Shown here: piece after piece, positions 42,903-53,655 of the stretch
How positions within the stretch are numbered: the stretch's first letter is position 1
Layout of the letters: each line of letters starts with the position of its first letter
Assembly: GCF_000002235.5 (NCBI RefSeq)
Contig: NW_022145599.1
Span: forward strand, 21,015,655-21,079,654
From: Strongylocentrotus purpuratus
Lineage: Eukaryota > Echinodermata > Echinoidea > Camarodonta > Strongylocentrotidae
Length of the DNA stretch: 64,000 nt
Reading direction: 5' to 3'
Notes under the pieces: generated by a model
What the model saw: only the letters and a program-made list of their open reading frames with translations
Database searches by the model: none
Told to the model about the DNA's origin: nothing
Position numbers and translations under genes: made by a program

Positions 42903-43080
42903 CAGTGGCGGATCCAGGGGGGCACAGAGGGCACGTGCCCCCCCCGGCCCCCCAAAATATGCCAATGGCTGACCTAAAAACAGTGTCCTCTTACCCCCCC
43001 GCCTATTCATCCGCTGACTGAGTCATTGCGATTTTTTTGGGACCCCCCAAAAAAGTGTCCTCTTACCCCCCCCCCCCCAA
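42903..43080 (+). repeat. CAGTGGCGGATCCAG-ended repeat fragment with poly-C tracts
   Basis: 'CAGTGGCGGATCCAGGGGGG' at 42903 starts a GC-rich stretch with two 'GTGTCCTCTTACCCCCCC' phrases at about 42983 and 43056. The same end motif, variably diverged, is at 8340-8354 (inverted), 21526 and 47024. Confidence 0.7.
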
Positions 43081-43876
43081 GAGTGCAGCGTTTAGACAAA
43101 TACAAATGCAAAATCTTCTCGCTCGGGAACTTCGCTCCCTTACATAATGTCCTTTAAAGTGTACAATTAAATAATGTGTGAAATTGTGTGAAATAAGTGT
43201 GAACAATTATGTTTCCTATTTTTATACTATAGTTTTGCAAAGGAATTAATTTGTTAGTGCAACAAAACTTCAAAAACCTGTGAGGGGAGAGTCACTTCCG
43301 TCATCTTTACCCCTCTCTTTCACTATGCTCCCTCGCACGAGCGTAATGATAGGGGGTGGGGGGGGGGCTTGGGGGGGGGCAATTGGGGGCAACTCGCGAA
43401 AGTAACCTTCAAGATGAGAAAGGAGGAAAAAAAGTCAAAGCAAAGTAAAGGGCACGAAGAATGGGAAGTGTATACGGTAGTGGTTGACATTGTGAAGAAA
43501 TATCGAACGGGATAATTTTTCATATTTTGTCCTGGTATAATTAAGAGCTCAAAACTTTAATACTCGCTGTATGATCAGTCATGTTATTATGCTCTTTAAA
43601 TTTCCAGCTACTTTTAGTACTTTGCTACGAAGTTTCTGTACTTTTTATGAGATATGATGACTACGAAATTAGAAATATCGTATATTTATTTTTGTTAAAG
43701 GTCCGAAATAATTGAATACGGATTTTTCTTATAATGAAGGGTGCTGGGTCTCGATAAACACCCATCTGTGTTTGATTCTGTATTTTATTTCCTTGTTATT
43801 TCTTTTCAGGGTTTGCTAACTTTAAATAAAAATGTCCGAAAATTCTTTTGGGATTTCAGTTACCATTTTCTCCTTT
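43081..43876. other. Non-coding, nothing recognised
   Basis: Contains a G-rich run at 43352-43390. No gene seen. Confidence 0.45.
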
Positions 43877-44187
43877 AATAAGCGAGTTCGTAAATAGCTC
43901 TGGATCGAACGCATGACCCCAAAATATCCACAGATCTTTGACACGATGGATACTTCCCATGTGTGCATTTTAGAATAATCACTGCCGAAGTGATGAAGGT
44001 GCTTCACGAATACCTTTTGTTTGCCTCTTGAGAAGAATACTTCCACCTGTGTATCAGATAAATGTACTGTTGGTGCATAAATGAATACTGATTACATAAC
44101 TTTCATGAGCACGATCCGAGTATTCGTCTCAATGGTTAATGACCTGGATCTGCCCATGCGCAAATCCTAATTACGAACTCGCTTATT
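43877..44187. mobile_element. 311-bp MITE with AATAAGCGAGTTCG termini
   Basis: AATAAGCGAGTTCGTAA at the left and TTACGAACTCGCTTATT at the right are perfect 17-base inverted repeats. Interior non-coding. The flanks do not show an unambiguous target duplication because the ends run into TTTAAT/ATTATT. A single isolated end of the same family ('AATAAGCGAGTTCGTAGA') is at 46053. Confidence 0.8.
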
Positions 44188-44605
44188 ATTCAATCATTCT
44201 GCTAACATGGCGTCGCCTGGTACATTTGTGTTTGTTAAATCGAAATACCTCTTGCTGAATCTTCAGCTCAACCAGCCGATTGGAAATTCTCGCGATTTGG
44301 CATGGAATTTAAATTTTATACATAAGCTGAAATGTTATTATTTGTTTATAAACCTTTCTGATTTCTTTTCATAAAATGTCTATCCAAATAATTTGTACAC
44401 ATGTTTTCTGGTCTATCTGTCTACACATTAAGATGAAAGGCAGTGCATGAGTCCGAGCAGTCAGTTTTGTATGGTCTCTCATTATTGCCTGAATTTTTGT
44501 GCGTATAGTGCAAAAGCCAAGACTGGTGGCTGTTTTCTGTACACGTATAATTTCGGGAATCCTCTGCCGCAAAATGAATTTTATTCATGACCTTTAAAAA
44601 GATAC
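44188..44605. other. Non-coding, nothing recognised
   Basis: No feature supported. Confidence 0.45.
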
Positions 44606-44609
44606 TCAT

Positions 44610-45400
44610 ATAATGTGTGTTTCATTGAATGTAAGAGGTCTGAGGTCGAGCTTTAAAATAATGAAGTTTTTTTTGGCTCCAATTGGCTCCAAAAAAACAA
44701 ACAGATATTATTTTGCTTCAAGAAACTTGTAGTTCTCCAAACACTGTTAGTACTTGGGCATCTGAGTGGAAGGGCGAATTGTTTTTTCGCATGGTTCTGT
44801 ACACAGTAGAGGGGTTTTGATCATGATTTTTAACAAAGGCTGTCGAATACAGTGTCGTATCTAAAATAATTTCCGATAACGGAAGGTTTGTAATATTGAA
44901 ATTAATTATTGATAAATGAGTTTATAATATGCAATGTTCATGCACCAACTGCGGACAAAAGAACAAAGGAAAGAGTCTTTTTCGAACATTTAGTTATTCG
45001 CGACTACACTCAGTTGATGATATAAGTACAATTCCAATTATAATGGGAAGTGACTTTAATATACTTATGAATATAAATCTTGACATACAAGCTGGGCACC
45101 CCCATTTTTCCCAACAGGCTGTCAATGTACTTAATGAGATGCAAAGTGAACTTGATACCATGGACATCTGGAGAATTAGAAATCCTACAATTAAAAATAT
45201 TACATGAAAACGGTACGACCTTTAATTCAGAGCCGCTTAGATATTTGGTTATTTCTGAGATCTTACAAGCTGGACTATGTATTGAAGGTTGACATTGTTC
45301 CGGGAGTAAGCTCTCACCATTCTGCTATTGTTTTAGAATTAAAAGTTCAAAAAAGGAAAAGGGTGAATGCTTTCAATCCCTCTTACGCTTACTAAACCGA
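44610..45400 (+). pseudogene. L1/Tx1-like LINE endonuclease, decayed
   Basis: Frameshifted plus-strand reading gives 'MCVSLNVRGLRSSFK' (44612-44656), 'FSHGSVHSRGVLIMIFNKG' (about 44787-44845), 'IPIIMGSDFNILMNINL' (45032-45082), a 'DTMDIWRIRNP' block (45154-45186) and 'IVPGVSSHHSAIVLELKV' (45295-45348). These are the N-terminal LNVRGL, SRGV, GDFN, lvDxWR and SDHxxv landmarks of APE endonucleases in L1/Tx1-type LINEs. It is a different copy from 29428-31060. RT sequence does not follow. Confidence 0.8.
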
Positions 45401-46050
45401 AATACAAATTCATAACATATTCTATATTCTTAATCGACAAAACGATGCCAAATCAAATTATGCGCTATACTAGAATGTAATAATTACGTCTACCCGGAGG
45501 AAAAATGCTTCCTCCAATGTATATGACTTATAATGTTATAGTTAGATAATTATCAACAAATTAATGTCTGGTATGACATCAAATTAATTTCCATTGATCC
45601 TCGTACTTGAGGAAACAGACAAAAGTGCCAGATTTAGCCTGCATGTTGAAATTAAACTTGCGGTTTACACACATCAAGAAAGGGATCCAAAATATGTCTT
45701 ACCATCGGTCTCGTCTTTGCTCCCGTGATGTCCCATTATGTAACGAAACTCACAACTCAACTATTTTCTTGATGACGAAAATAAGGACAGTGATAGCTTC
45801 TAGCTTGGTGGTAAAAAAAAGCCTAAAGTGTATCCAGAAAGGATGTTACGTGGTTGATAGCTCTCAACGATAATGATATTAATTGAGCAGATTCCGAGTC
45901 TGTATAGCTGCCCGTTGCATTGGCTCCGAAATATTCGGCGGATTCGGAAGACTGCACCGGACCTTGTTGGATTTTACAGGTAGAGAATAGTTCCTGAGCC
46001 TCGCAGTTACGCTCCAATCTGACGTCGCAGGAATGTGTGTGTGTGTGTGT
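45401..46050. other. Non-coding, a GT microsatellite at the end
   Basis: No recognised gene. A minus-strand frame at 46020-45890 is cysteine-containing ('CDVRLERNCEAQELFSTC') but lacks convincing splice sites. (GT)n at 46034-46051. Confidence 0.4.
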
Positions 46051-46052
46051 GT

Positions 46053-46570
46053 AATAAGCGAGTTCGTAGATAGCTCCGGTACGCATTTACATAACAAGCA
46101 TTTGTTGGCGGGGGGGGGGGGGGGGGGAGCAGGTCTAAATTCCAGTTGGTTCCAATTGAAACTAGTTAGGATTTCCAGCTGGTATGATTTAAACTGGTTT
46201 AAACTGGTATCAACTGGTACCAGTCAAAACCAGTTGATACAACTTGGAAACCAATAGAAATACCAGTTTAAAGTCGGACAAATAGAATACCAGTTGTTAC
46301 TGGGGCCTGTAGATTACTTGTCTCATCTAGTGACCAGTTTGGAACCAATAGAAAATACAAGTTTGAACTAGGATCAGTAGAATTCCAGTTTAACTGGGAC
46401 CAGTATCCAACTGGTCAACTTGTACCAGTTAAAACCAGTAGTTAACTGGTACCAGTTGAAACCAGTATATTCAATTGTCTTTTTAATATGTAAATTGACA
46501 CACTTTCAACTGGGACCAGTTGAAAACCAGTAAATGATTACCAGTTGATTTACCAGTTGAAAAAAAGTAC
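46053..46570. repeat. MITE end, poly-G, then an AACTGG/CCAGTT word array
   Basis: Starts with a lone end of the 43877 MITE family. After a G run (46110-46127), 46138-46565 holds about 11 CCAGTT and 7 AACTGG words in both orientations, often fused into the palindrome AACTGGTACCAGTT (for example 46216, 46448). Spacing is irregular. A second poly-G tract (46599-46610) closes the segment. Non-coding. Confidence 0.8.
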
Positions 46571-47180
46571 ATCCGACCGAAATATCTGTTTGTTCCTGGG
46601 GGGGGGGGGGGTTCGTGTGCAACATAATAAGAAATAAATAACTCGATATTCTGTTATGTTACAGGGTTTCTCACACTTTTGCTTTGACGGTCCAAATAAG
46701 ATTCATACGAAAGCTGTCAGATCCGAAACATGCGATGCCAATGTGACAATGTACAATATGATTGCGGGACAGCCGGGCACGACTCAAAGGTTGCTCAATT
46801 TTGTTTCTGACTTAGCCAATCTACTCCGCCTAAATTTGATAGTAATGACACTTGTATACTGAAGATAATGAGGCTTGTTTTAGGTCTATATCTGATCCAA
46901 AATTAGCTGTTACAGTTTAAAACCCCAGAGCTGTCAGTGCTTCCACTCGTTTAAATGGAGTTTCCTGCAAAAGAACACCCATTTTCCTTCATTAAGAGGA
47001 AAGGGGTAAAGGTTAACATTTCTCAGCGGCGAATCCAGGATTTTTCAAAGGAGGGGGGGGGGGGGGGGTTCGAAGCCAACGAGTGAGCAAAGCACACTGA
47101 AATTGCGAGTAAACGCTAGCCCTTCTGGGTGGGGACCAGTGGCAAAGCATAAAGACGTTTAAATATATATGTACGATCTA
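46571..47180. other. Non-coding; weak frame at 46656-46862
   Basis: A 68-codon frame after 'GTTACAG' at 46656 has no recognised domain. 'CAGCGGCGAATCCAGG' at 47024-47039 precedes a long G run. Confidence 0.4.
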
Positions 47181-47182
47181 TG

Positions 47183-47268
47183 TTTAAATGGGGGGGGGGG
47201 GGGCATTGATGTATGTAGAAAAAAAGCAGGATTATGATCGCATGCAACGCTTCGAAATGGAAAAAAGA
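47183..47268 (+). repeat. 85-bp direct repeat, also at 48067-48150
   Basis: 'TTAAATGGGGGG' then 'CATTGATGTATGTAGA', 'CAGGATTATGATCGCATGCA', 'ACGCTTCGAAATG' matches 48067-48150, where it leads directly into a Penelope fragment. It may be part of the same element, left here as a shorter remnant. Confidence 0.85.
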
Positions 47269-48066
47269 AGAATAAGAAAAAATAAAGTACAGATTCGACC
47301 TGTTTGTCTTATTATAGACGCTGCATAAAACATTTTGTATTGGCATTCTACTATCTCAGTATGATTTTAGACGTTATTCATATTGATTTTGAATATTAAG
47401 GTATCTGTGCCATAGAACAAAAGACTTCAGGTCAAAGTGACCGATCGGTTTATTTCTTTATTTAGAGTTTGTTTCTACTTGTTATTCCATTTTCATTTTT
47501 AACCCTCGAAAACGCATATTTTATTATGCATTTAACCCAAGAAAATTTGCAAAGGAAAACTTCAATCGAGTTTTGCATTCTAAACGGTTTTCTATTATTC
47601 ACTCAATCGAGGCTCAAAACTAACTAAACCTAGGAAAATATATTGTTGAGCAATTCAGTTAGGCAGCCGAAAGTTAGGATTTTCATTCGCTATGTTATAT
47701 CTTTGCAAATGATATTTGCCTCCTCCGTCCCCTCCCATACACCACCGCAATGTAAGGCTTAGCAATTATCGATGGTACGATATGTAGACTGATTAATCTT
47801 GAGATCTATTGGTTTTATATAGTACATGACTCAATTGCCAATATTGCAATAAATCAATCCCCAATGTATCTTTCAGCAACCCAGGTGCCAGATGAGAATG
47901 GAAATTAACCATTCCGCCATTGGGCCTTATTTTACCCGTTCTACTAGAATACACTAAACTAGGCATCAAAATGTACTAAACCTCCTTGATGCTTACACAT
48001 TAGGTGATGTATGTCTCGCCCAATACAATTCGAATCTTTTCAAAGCGTGACCAGATTTAAAGTATG
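47269..48066. other. Non-coding, nothing recognised
   Basis: AT-rich; no feature supported. Confidence 0.45.
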
Positions 48067-48560
48067 CTTAAATGGGGGGGGGGGGGGGGGCATTGACGTA
48101 TGTAGACAAAAAACAGGATAATGATCGCACGCAACGCTTTGAAATGAAAAACTCTTATCCATCCTTGAAATTTAAATTTCACTGCCCCTATTGTGTGCTC
48201 TTTTTAAAGCCCTTAACAAAGGACACAATATTCACTGCGATAATGCCCACATTCTTGAGGTCGAAACGGACTTCTGGTCAAGAATGGTAGAAGAATCCAT
48301 CTGGAGAAAGAGGAATAAGCCTTCACTGAATAAAGACTCTGGCTTGTTACCTTTCTTCGCTCCAGTGATCTCGAGGGAGCAGACAACAAGAAATTGTGTA
48401 AACAATAAAAAAATCCACGGGAGTGGTCTTTAGAAGCTTAGCTACACAAAACTCACACTCTTTCCAATTTAATACAACAAAAGTTTGTCTTGTGAACCAC
48501 TTCTATCTCTATGGATGGGATATAGGGGCAGAGCCTTTGCCTGGAGTCTAGGGGAAGAAC
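48067..48560 (+). mobile_element. Penelope-like element fragment, copy 3
   Basis: The best-preserved of three copies. After the 85-bp repeat, the frame at about 48191-48370 reads 'ALNKGHNIHCDNAHILEVET', 'DFWSRMVEESIWRKRNKPSL' and 'NKDSGLLPFFAPVISREQ', matching the C-terminal GIY-YIG endonuclease part of Penelope-like retroelements (R..lEaixIxr....LNrDxG). The shared 3' UTR follows to about 48560. RT is absent. Confidence 0.75.
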
Positions 48561-50044
48561 CCCAGGAAGTTCTTGATTTGTACAAATTTAGACAATTCTA
48601 AATAGTCGTCACGAGCGATAGAAATGGAAATTTCCTCCTTAAATATCGCAAAACCACTTTTATTTCATTTTAGAAATAATCTCTCTATCTTTCTCTTAAA
48701 CATAATTTTAAAGATTATTTTCCCGCATTGTTGTACTTTCGTCCGCAGACTCCATAGACAAATGTTGAGCAAACTCACCGGCAATGTAATCTGTAAGTGT
48801 AAATTTAAGTTCCTTGTTCTTTCTTTTTGGTTTCTCTCTCTCTCTCTCTCTCTCTCCCTTTCCTCCATCCTATATTCTTCTCTTTAAAAATACGAGTCCC
48901 CCCGATCAACCAGTGAATTAAACGTTGATACAGGCGTTACGCATATCTTGCGCTGGAATTTGGTTTCCTTCCTATCTAAGATAGTACGTAGCCGACCCGT
49001 TACTTTAAGTAGCAATTTTTATTTTATTTGTATATTTCTTCTTTTCCCCCTCTCTCTCTTATTCCTTTTCCTCTCTTCTTCTCCTTTTTTTAATAGGTTG
49101 CAATAAAAAGGGGACCGCAGCTGATTTGATACTTACCTGGATTCCCCATTGTTCCTAAAGCTGAAGAAATAAAATTATAACATGGGGAAATGTTCAATTT
49201 TCAGGATTTTTTTATACACTCATTTAGATTTTTTAATTTTTCTTTGAATTTCTTTCAAAATACCTTGACACTATCAAAATTCTGTATATTTCTTAAAATA
49301 AGGCAATTGGAGGCTCTGTCCCAGGCGGTCTGAATTGGCATGCCCTGCGTTTCGGACTTTGAGAAGCCCTGATCTACCTAGGCCTATATAGTAAAATCAA
49401 TATCAATTGGTATTATAATCAGCTTCAATCGATTAGCCATGGTTCGCCATGTGCCCGAAAACATCAAAATAAAAAAACTATTATTTAATGCAGCATCGAA
49501 GGATACCCGTTATTTTGATTCTCTCTCTCTCTCTCTCTCTTTCCCTGTCTCTCTACCTCTCCCTCCACTCTCTCAATTTATCTTTTTTCTCTCGTACTCT
49601 CTCTTTCCCTCTCTTTCTCCTCTCCCATGATCCCATCCCCATTCCGTTTTTCTCCCCCTTCTCTTTTTTTCTTCATCAGCTCCTTAAAATATCTTCTTTA
49701 ACTGAACTTCAAACTATCATGTTTCAAAGATGGGTCTTTATTATGTATTTATAATAATACAAATTTGCAAAATTGCAAGTGTTGTGAATTAGGATATCAT
49801 AAGAATGGCATACGTCTATTAATACATCCGTACAGTTATGCAGGTATTTTAAAGCATACATTTTCAAACCAACCTTTTGGTTGCAATGAATGAATAAATA
49901 AATAACAAATTTGATCATGGTGCTATTCCTAAAACGAAGTAAGTAAAAAAATAGAAATGACGTGATGCATACTGATGACATTTAAGAATCTTCACATAGA
50001 GGAACAACAATTAATGTCTCGGATATTCTAAAATATGGTTCAAA
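48561..50044. other. Non-coding with CT microsatellites
   Basis: (CT)n at 48833-48856 and 49519-49542 with adjoining CT-rich sequence (49030-49090, 49540-49680). No gene recognised. Confidence 0.5.
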
Positions 50045-50240
50045 TTACCTGACAACCCCGGCCCCCCCCCCCCCCACTCCGAGAACGGACGGACCCCATG
50101 CGTGTTGCCAAAATGTCCTTTTCGTAACAAAAGAAAAAGGTCGACCCGTATTGACTTTACACACCGGACTTTTGCTGAAAAAGGGGGGGGGGGGGGTGCT
50201 GAAAAAGGCTCGTATACAAAAGAAAAAGGTCGCTCTTCCA
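50045..50240 (-). repeat. Copy of the CCGGTGTGTAAAGTC repeat family (inverted)
   Basis: From the poly-C/poly-G edge through 'GACTTTACACACCGG' and 'TTTTGCTGAAAAAGG' this is the reverse complement of sequence at 52229-52492. A related, more diverged copy is near 7937-8052. Confidence 0.8.
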
Positions 50241-50243
50241 CCC

Positions 50244-50306
50244 AAAAAAGAGCCCCCGTGAGCCTTCTCACGGGGGCTCTTTTACTACTGACGGGGGCTC
50301 TTTTTT
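50244..50306. repeat. GC-rich hairpin with poly-T end
   Basis: 'AAAAGAGCCCCCGTGAG' and 'CTCACGGGGGCTCTTTT' are perfect 17-base arms around a CCTT loop (50246-50283), then a second 'ACGGGGGCTCTTTTTT' (50291-50306). It looks like a bacterial terminator, but in this animal context it is probably a repeat product. The same CCCCGTGAG word recurs near 53590-53650. Confidence 0.85.
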
Positions 50307-50317
50307 ATACAAATATC

Positions 50318-50562
50318 CATTGAATTGGTACCTATGATAATCCTCAATTATTTGCTATTTCATCATTATCATTTCAATCAGCATTTTCCCTCTTACAAAT
50401 TTACAAGCTACATAGCTGTTACTGGCCTGTGTATATAATATACATTGAATTGGTACCTATGATACTCCTCAATTATTTGCTATTTCATCATTATCATTTC
50501 AATCAGCATTTTCCCTCTTACAAATTTACAAGCTACATAGCTGTTACTGGCCTGTGTATACG
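50318..50562 (+). repeat. Tandem duplication, 125-bp unit, two copies
   Basis: 'CATTGAATTGGTACCTATGA' starts at 50318 and 50443. The copies are nearly identical over about 120 bases, to 'ACTGGCCTGTGTATA'. Confidence 0.95.
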
Positions 50563-50626
50563 CATACAAAACTGATATTTATGATGTCTTTAACGTGACA
50601 TATCTTCTTCTCCTCTTGCAAACGAG

Positions 50627-51004
50627 AAAGAAAACAAGGTCATTAAAAGGGATTAAGCGACAAATAATGATTGTGATTCAAATTGATGCGAATATTTGTT
50701 TGAATAAGCACTGCTATTCACCCGAATCTTCTTTGTAAAAACAACTTTTACAAATCTCAGCCATGCTTACTGAGTTGAGACTTTCCATTCAATGTAAAAT
50801 ACTCATTAAAGAATACACTTCTCCTAATCTGAAAGTGATCTTACAACACAGTGGCAGATTTGCACGGCTGAGATTTGTAAAAGTCGTTTTTACAAAGAAG
50901 ATTCTGGTGAAAAGCATTGCTTATTCAAAAAAATCCTTGCATCAGTTTGAATCACGATGATTAATTGTCGCATGATCCTTTTATTAAATAACCTTGTTTT
51001 CTTT
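50627..51004. mobile_element. Foldback element with about 135-bp inverted arms
   Basis: The arms 50627-50763 and 50868-51004 are inverse copies from 'AAAGAAAACAAGGT' inward to 'ACTTTTACAAATCTCAGCC', with scattered mismatches, around a spacer of about 105 bases. No coding capacity; target duplication not resolved because both flanks are A/T runs. Confidence 0.8.
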
Positions 51005-51670
51005 TTCTTTTTTTTTGCAGGGGGAGAAGAAGCTATGTCACGTTAAGAAATCATAAAGATCAGTTGTATTATGCGTATATACATATGATACCAGAACAAA
51101 TGTTGATTATCAGAATGTCATTTTGGAATACCTCTATACAAATACCACATTGTCTTTAGCCCGTATCAGTATTAGTATGATCCAATATAAAGCTATTATT
51201 CTCGATTTAATTCAGTATAATGCTTTTCCTCAAAAATAGTTTTGCTATTTTTTTAGGGTTGAGACGCTAAGAAATTGTTTCAAATGTACATTACACGAAC
51301 CCTGAACCATTGCAAAATGATGGTGGTTCTCTCTCTCTTTCTCTCTCTCTTTATTTTAATCATGCATTATCAACTACATATAAAGCAGCAACCAAAAACT
51401 TAGGGTTAGCTGAGATAGGTGAAAGTAAGAGTTAAAAAGAAAGTCATGCTAAAACGGCGCTTCACTTCCTCCCCCCTGAAAAAAATAAAATATATTAGTA
51501 GTCCTCCTCTCCAGCATCCCCCCCGCTTTAATATCACATTTTCACTTGGCAGCCCAAGGGGGCCGGGGTGGGAGGAGGGGGTTAAACCCCCTAACCCCCC
51601 CCCCCCCGGTAGATCTGCCCATATTACCATATCATTCCACGACATCTTGGTCTTCCTCTTCTTCTCGATA
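51005..51670. other. Non-coding, nothing recognised
   Basis: GC-rich patch at 51540-51610, otherwise AT-rich. No feature supported. Confidence 0.45.
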
Positions 51671-51807
51671 GGGACTTTTAGATTTGCGTGGACGTGTTAC
51701 GTCCTTTTATGGCAGTCACATGTGACGTCCTTTTAAGCACTGGCACTGCCTTAAAAGGAGGTCACACGTTGCAGTCCACGTTCTCATCGTGCAAATCTAA
51801 AAGTCCC
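51671..51807. mobile_element. 137-bp foldback MITE flanked by TA
   Basis: GGGACTTTTAGATTTGC (left) and GCAAATCTAAAAGTCCC (right) are perfect 17-base inverted repeats, flanked by TA on both sides. Internal 'GACGTCCTTTTA' words and their inverses continue the foldback. TA flanks would fit Tc1/mariner, but two bases are weak evidence. Confidence 0.8.
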
Positions 51808-51964
51808 TAATATTGATTTACTGGTCGAGGTTCATTATTTGCTGGTCATTTGAAATCACCAGATTTCAGCGGGTTAAAAGTAATACAAAGTTTTGGGAAA
51901 TTTTGAAAATTGGGTGGATAGTGAATCTTTACAATTTTGATATATTTGGATGCCCCTGTGGATG

Positions 51965-52838
51965 TAGCCTATAATCTAGGCGGAGTGCCGAGCTTTTTTC
52001 TTTGCTGCTAGACTAACCCTAACGTCTGATACGGCGAAACTACGAACCGTGAGTCGCGAAGCGGCTCACCGCCTATAATCACTGGTCTAGCTAATCAATA
52101 TTCATATATATTCAAAATGGCGGATCTATGAATCATTCAACAGCCCTACCAAATAAGGTACACCTATGTTACGTTCGACCAATCAGATATAAGAAACCGC
52201 AACGAAAAAAGATTGCGCTCGTCACCCGGCCCCCCCACTCAGTGTTATTTAGGGTACGCATATGCGTGTTCCAACCGACCCCCCCTTTTCAGCAAAAGTC
52301 CGGTGTGTAAAGTCAATACGGCTCGACCTTTTTCTTTTGTATACGAGCCTTTTTCCGCACCCCCCCTTTTCAGCAAAAGTCCGGTGTGTAAAGTCAATAC
52401 GGCTCGACCTTTTTCTTTTGTTACGAAAAGGACATTTTGGCAACACGCATGCGGTCATTTTGAAACCTGAGTGGGGGGGGGCCGCATATGATAAACTTTC
52501 TCGCAGAAGATCGTCGTCGCATGAACTACCCGCCATCTTGGATGAAGAAAATGACGTAATGTCACGTGATTTATAATATGCATATGCATAGACTCTTCTC
52601 CATACGTGTTTCTGATTGGTTGAGTTCATTTTGTATTCATGAGGTTTTTTCGTACGAAAAACTGCCACGGATTCATGGTCGATAATAAAAAAAACAACGA
52701 CTAAAGCTAGACCAGTGATTATAGGCGGTGAGCCGCTTCGCGGCTCACGGTTCGTAGTCTCGCCGTATCAGACGTTCTGCTTAAGGTTAGTCTAGCAGCA
52801 CAGAAAAAAGCTCGGCACTCCGCCTAGATTATAGGCTA
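51965..52838. mobile_element. 874-bp foldback transposon with 9-bp target duplication (MULE-like)
   Basis: Inverted terminal repeats of about 128 bases start TAGCCTATAATCTAGGCGGA and run through 'CGTCTGATACGGCGA', 'CTACGAACCGTGAG' and 'CACTGGTCTAGCT'. The flanks show the identical 9-mer CTGTGGATG at 51956-51964 and 52839-52847. Long TIRs with a 9-bp duplication are the hallmark of Mutator-like elements. Each arm contains its own hairpin, GTGAG(C/T)CGCGAAGCGGCTCAC. The centre holds a nested repeat at 52229-52492. No transposase. Confidence 0.9.
52229..52492 (+). repeat. Nested repeat with an internal 87-bp tandem duplication
   Basis: Edges 'GGCCCCCCCACTCAGTG' and 'CCTGAGTGGGGGGGGCC' are inverse copies. 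Inside, 'CCCCCCTTTTCAGCAAAAGT' to 'CTCGACCTTTTTCTTTTGT' occurs twice in tandem (starting about 52280 and 52363). Homologous copies are at 50045-50240 and 7937-8052. It sits in the centre of the MULE-like element, so it probably inserted later. Confidence 0.75.
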
Positions 52839-52847
52839 CTGTGGATG

Positions 52848-53569
52848 TATTATAAGCACTACAAAAATTAGCCCCTAAAACACTTCTGTTTTCGAGAAAA
52901 ATTGAATATAAAAATTTACCGGTGCTCCCGGTAAATTTTGATAAATTTCAAATAGCGCCTATGGCCGTACAATGGTAGCTGCGACCATGAAAATCTCAGA
53001 ATATGTAGTTGTGGTTTATAATTTCCAAATGGGAATAGCTAATCGGTCGATTTTAGTTTAAAAAAACATTGTTTTATAGCTTAATTAATATCTTGACCTT
53101 GAGAGGGAGCTATACGACAAAAGAAGTTTATTATTTACAATTTCATAATTTTAGACTCGATTTCAACCGCGATAACGATCAATGTATATTGTAGGAACGC
53201 ATTCGCTTCCAATATGTTAATTTGAACCAAGTTCATGACCCCATACCAAAACTTTGTAATACCTTTAACGCTTTCACAACGAAAAACTTCTCCATGACCA
53301 TGTTTCTGCCCTTGCGCGATCATCCTCCAGCTCCAGCAGACATGGCGCGGCAGCGTGCACACGTACCGCGCAGTAGGCCTATAACCACTGCTGACGGCGG
53401 CACTGCACTGCGAGCTGAATCGGTAATAATAGGCCTACTCATAAAACGAGAAATCTTGCACGCTAATCTAAGTTCCATTTCATTGGTTTAAGGTTTGAAA
53501 ATTGAAACTCAATATTGTGTTAAAGTTATAACAGAAAAGATAATCTTTATTTTATAATTCCACGGGAGC
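52848..53569. other. Non-coding, nothing recognised
   Basis: A plus-strand frame at 53222-53488 and its minus-strand shadow show no recognisable domain. Confidence 0.4.
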
Positions 53570-53655
53570 GATTTTTAATTTTGCAATCGCCCCCGTGAGC
53601 AACCTGACGGGGGCGATTATGTAGCTCACGGGGCGAATCGCCCACCGCCCCGTGT
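53570..53655. repeat. CGCCCCCGTGAG hairpin cluster
   Basis: 'GCAATCGCCCCCGTGAG' , 'CTGACGGGGGCGATT' and 'CTCACGGGGCGAATCGCCC' can pair in alternative hairpins. The word matches the hairpin at 50246-50283 with a different outer stem. Confidence 0.7.

Noticed and set aside
43822..44046. Possible upstream exon of the minus-strand hydrolase gene
   Set aside because: It lies within the 311-bp MITE and shows no GMC oxidoreductase motif.
45890..46020. Possible small cysteine-containing exon on the minus strand
   Set aside because: No convincing acceptor or donor, no known domain, and it runs into a GT microsatellite.
50244..50306. Bacterial-type rho-independent terminator
   Set aside because: The structure fits, but the surroundings are animal repeats with no bacterial genes; contamination is not supported.
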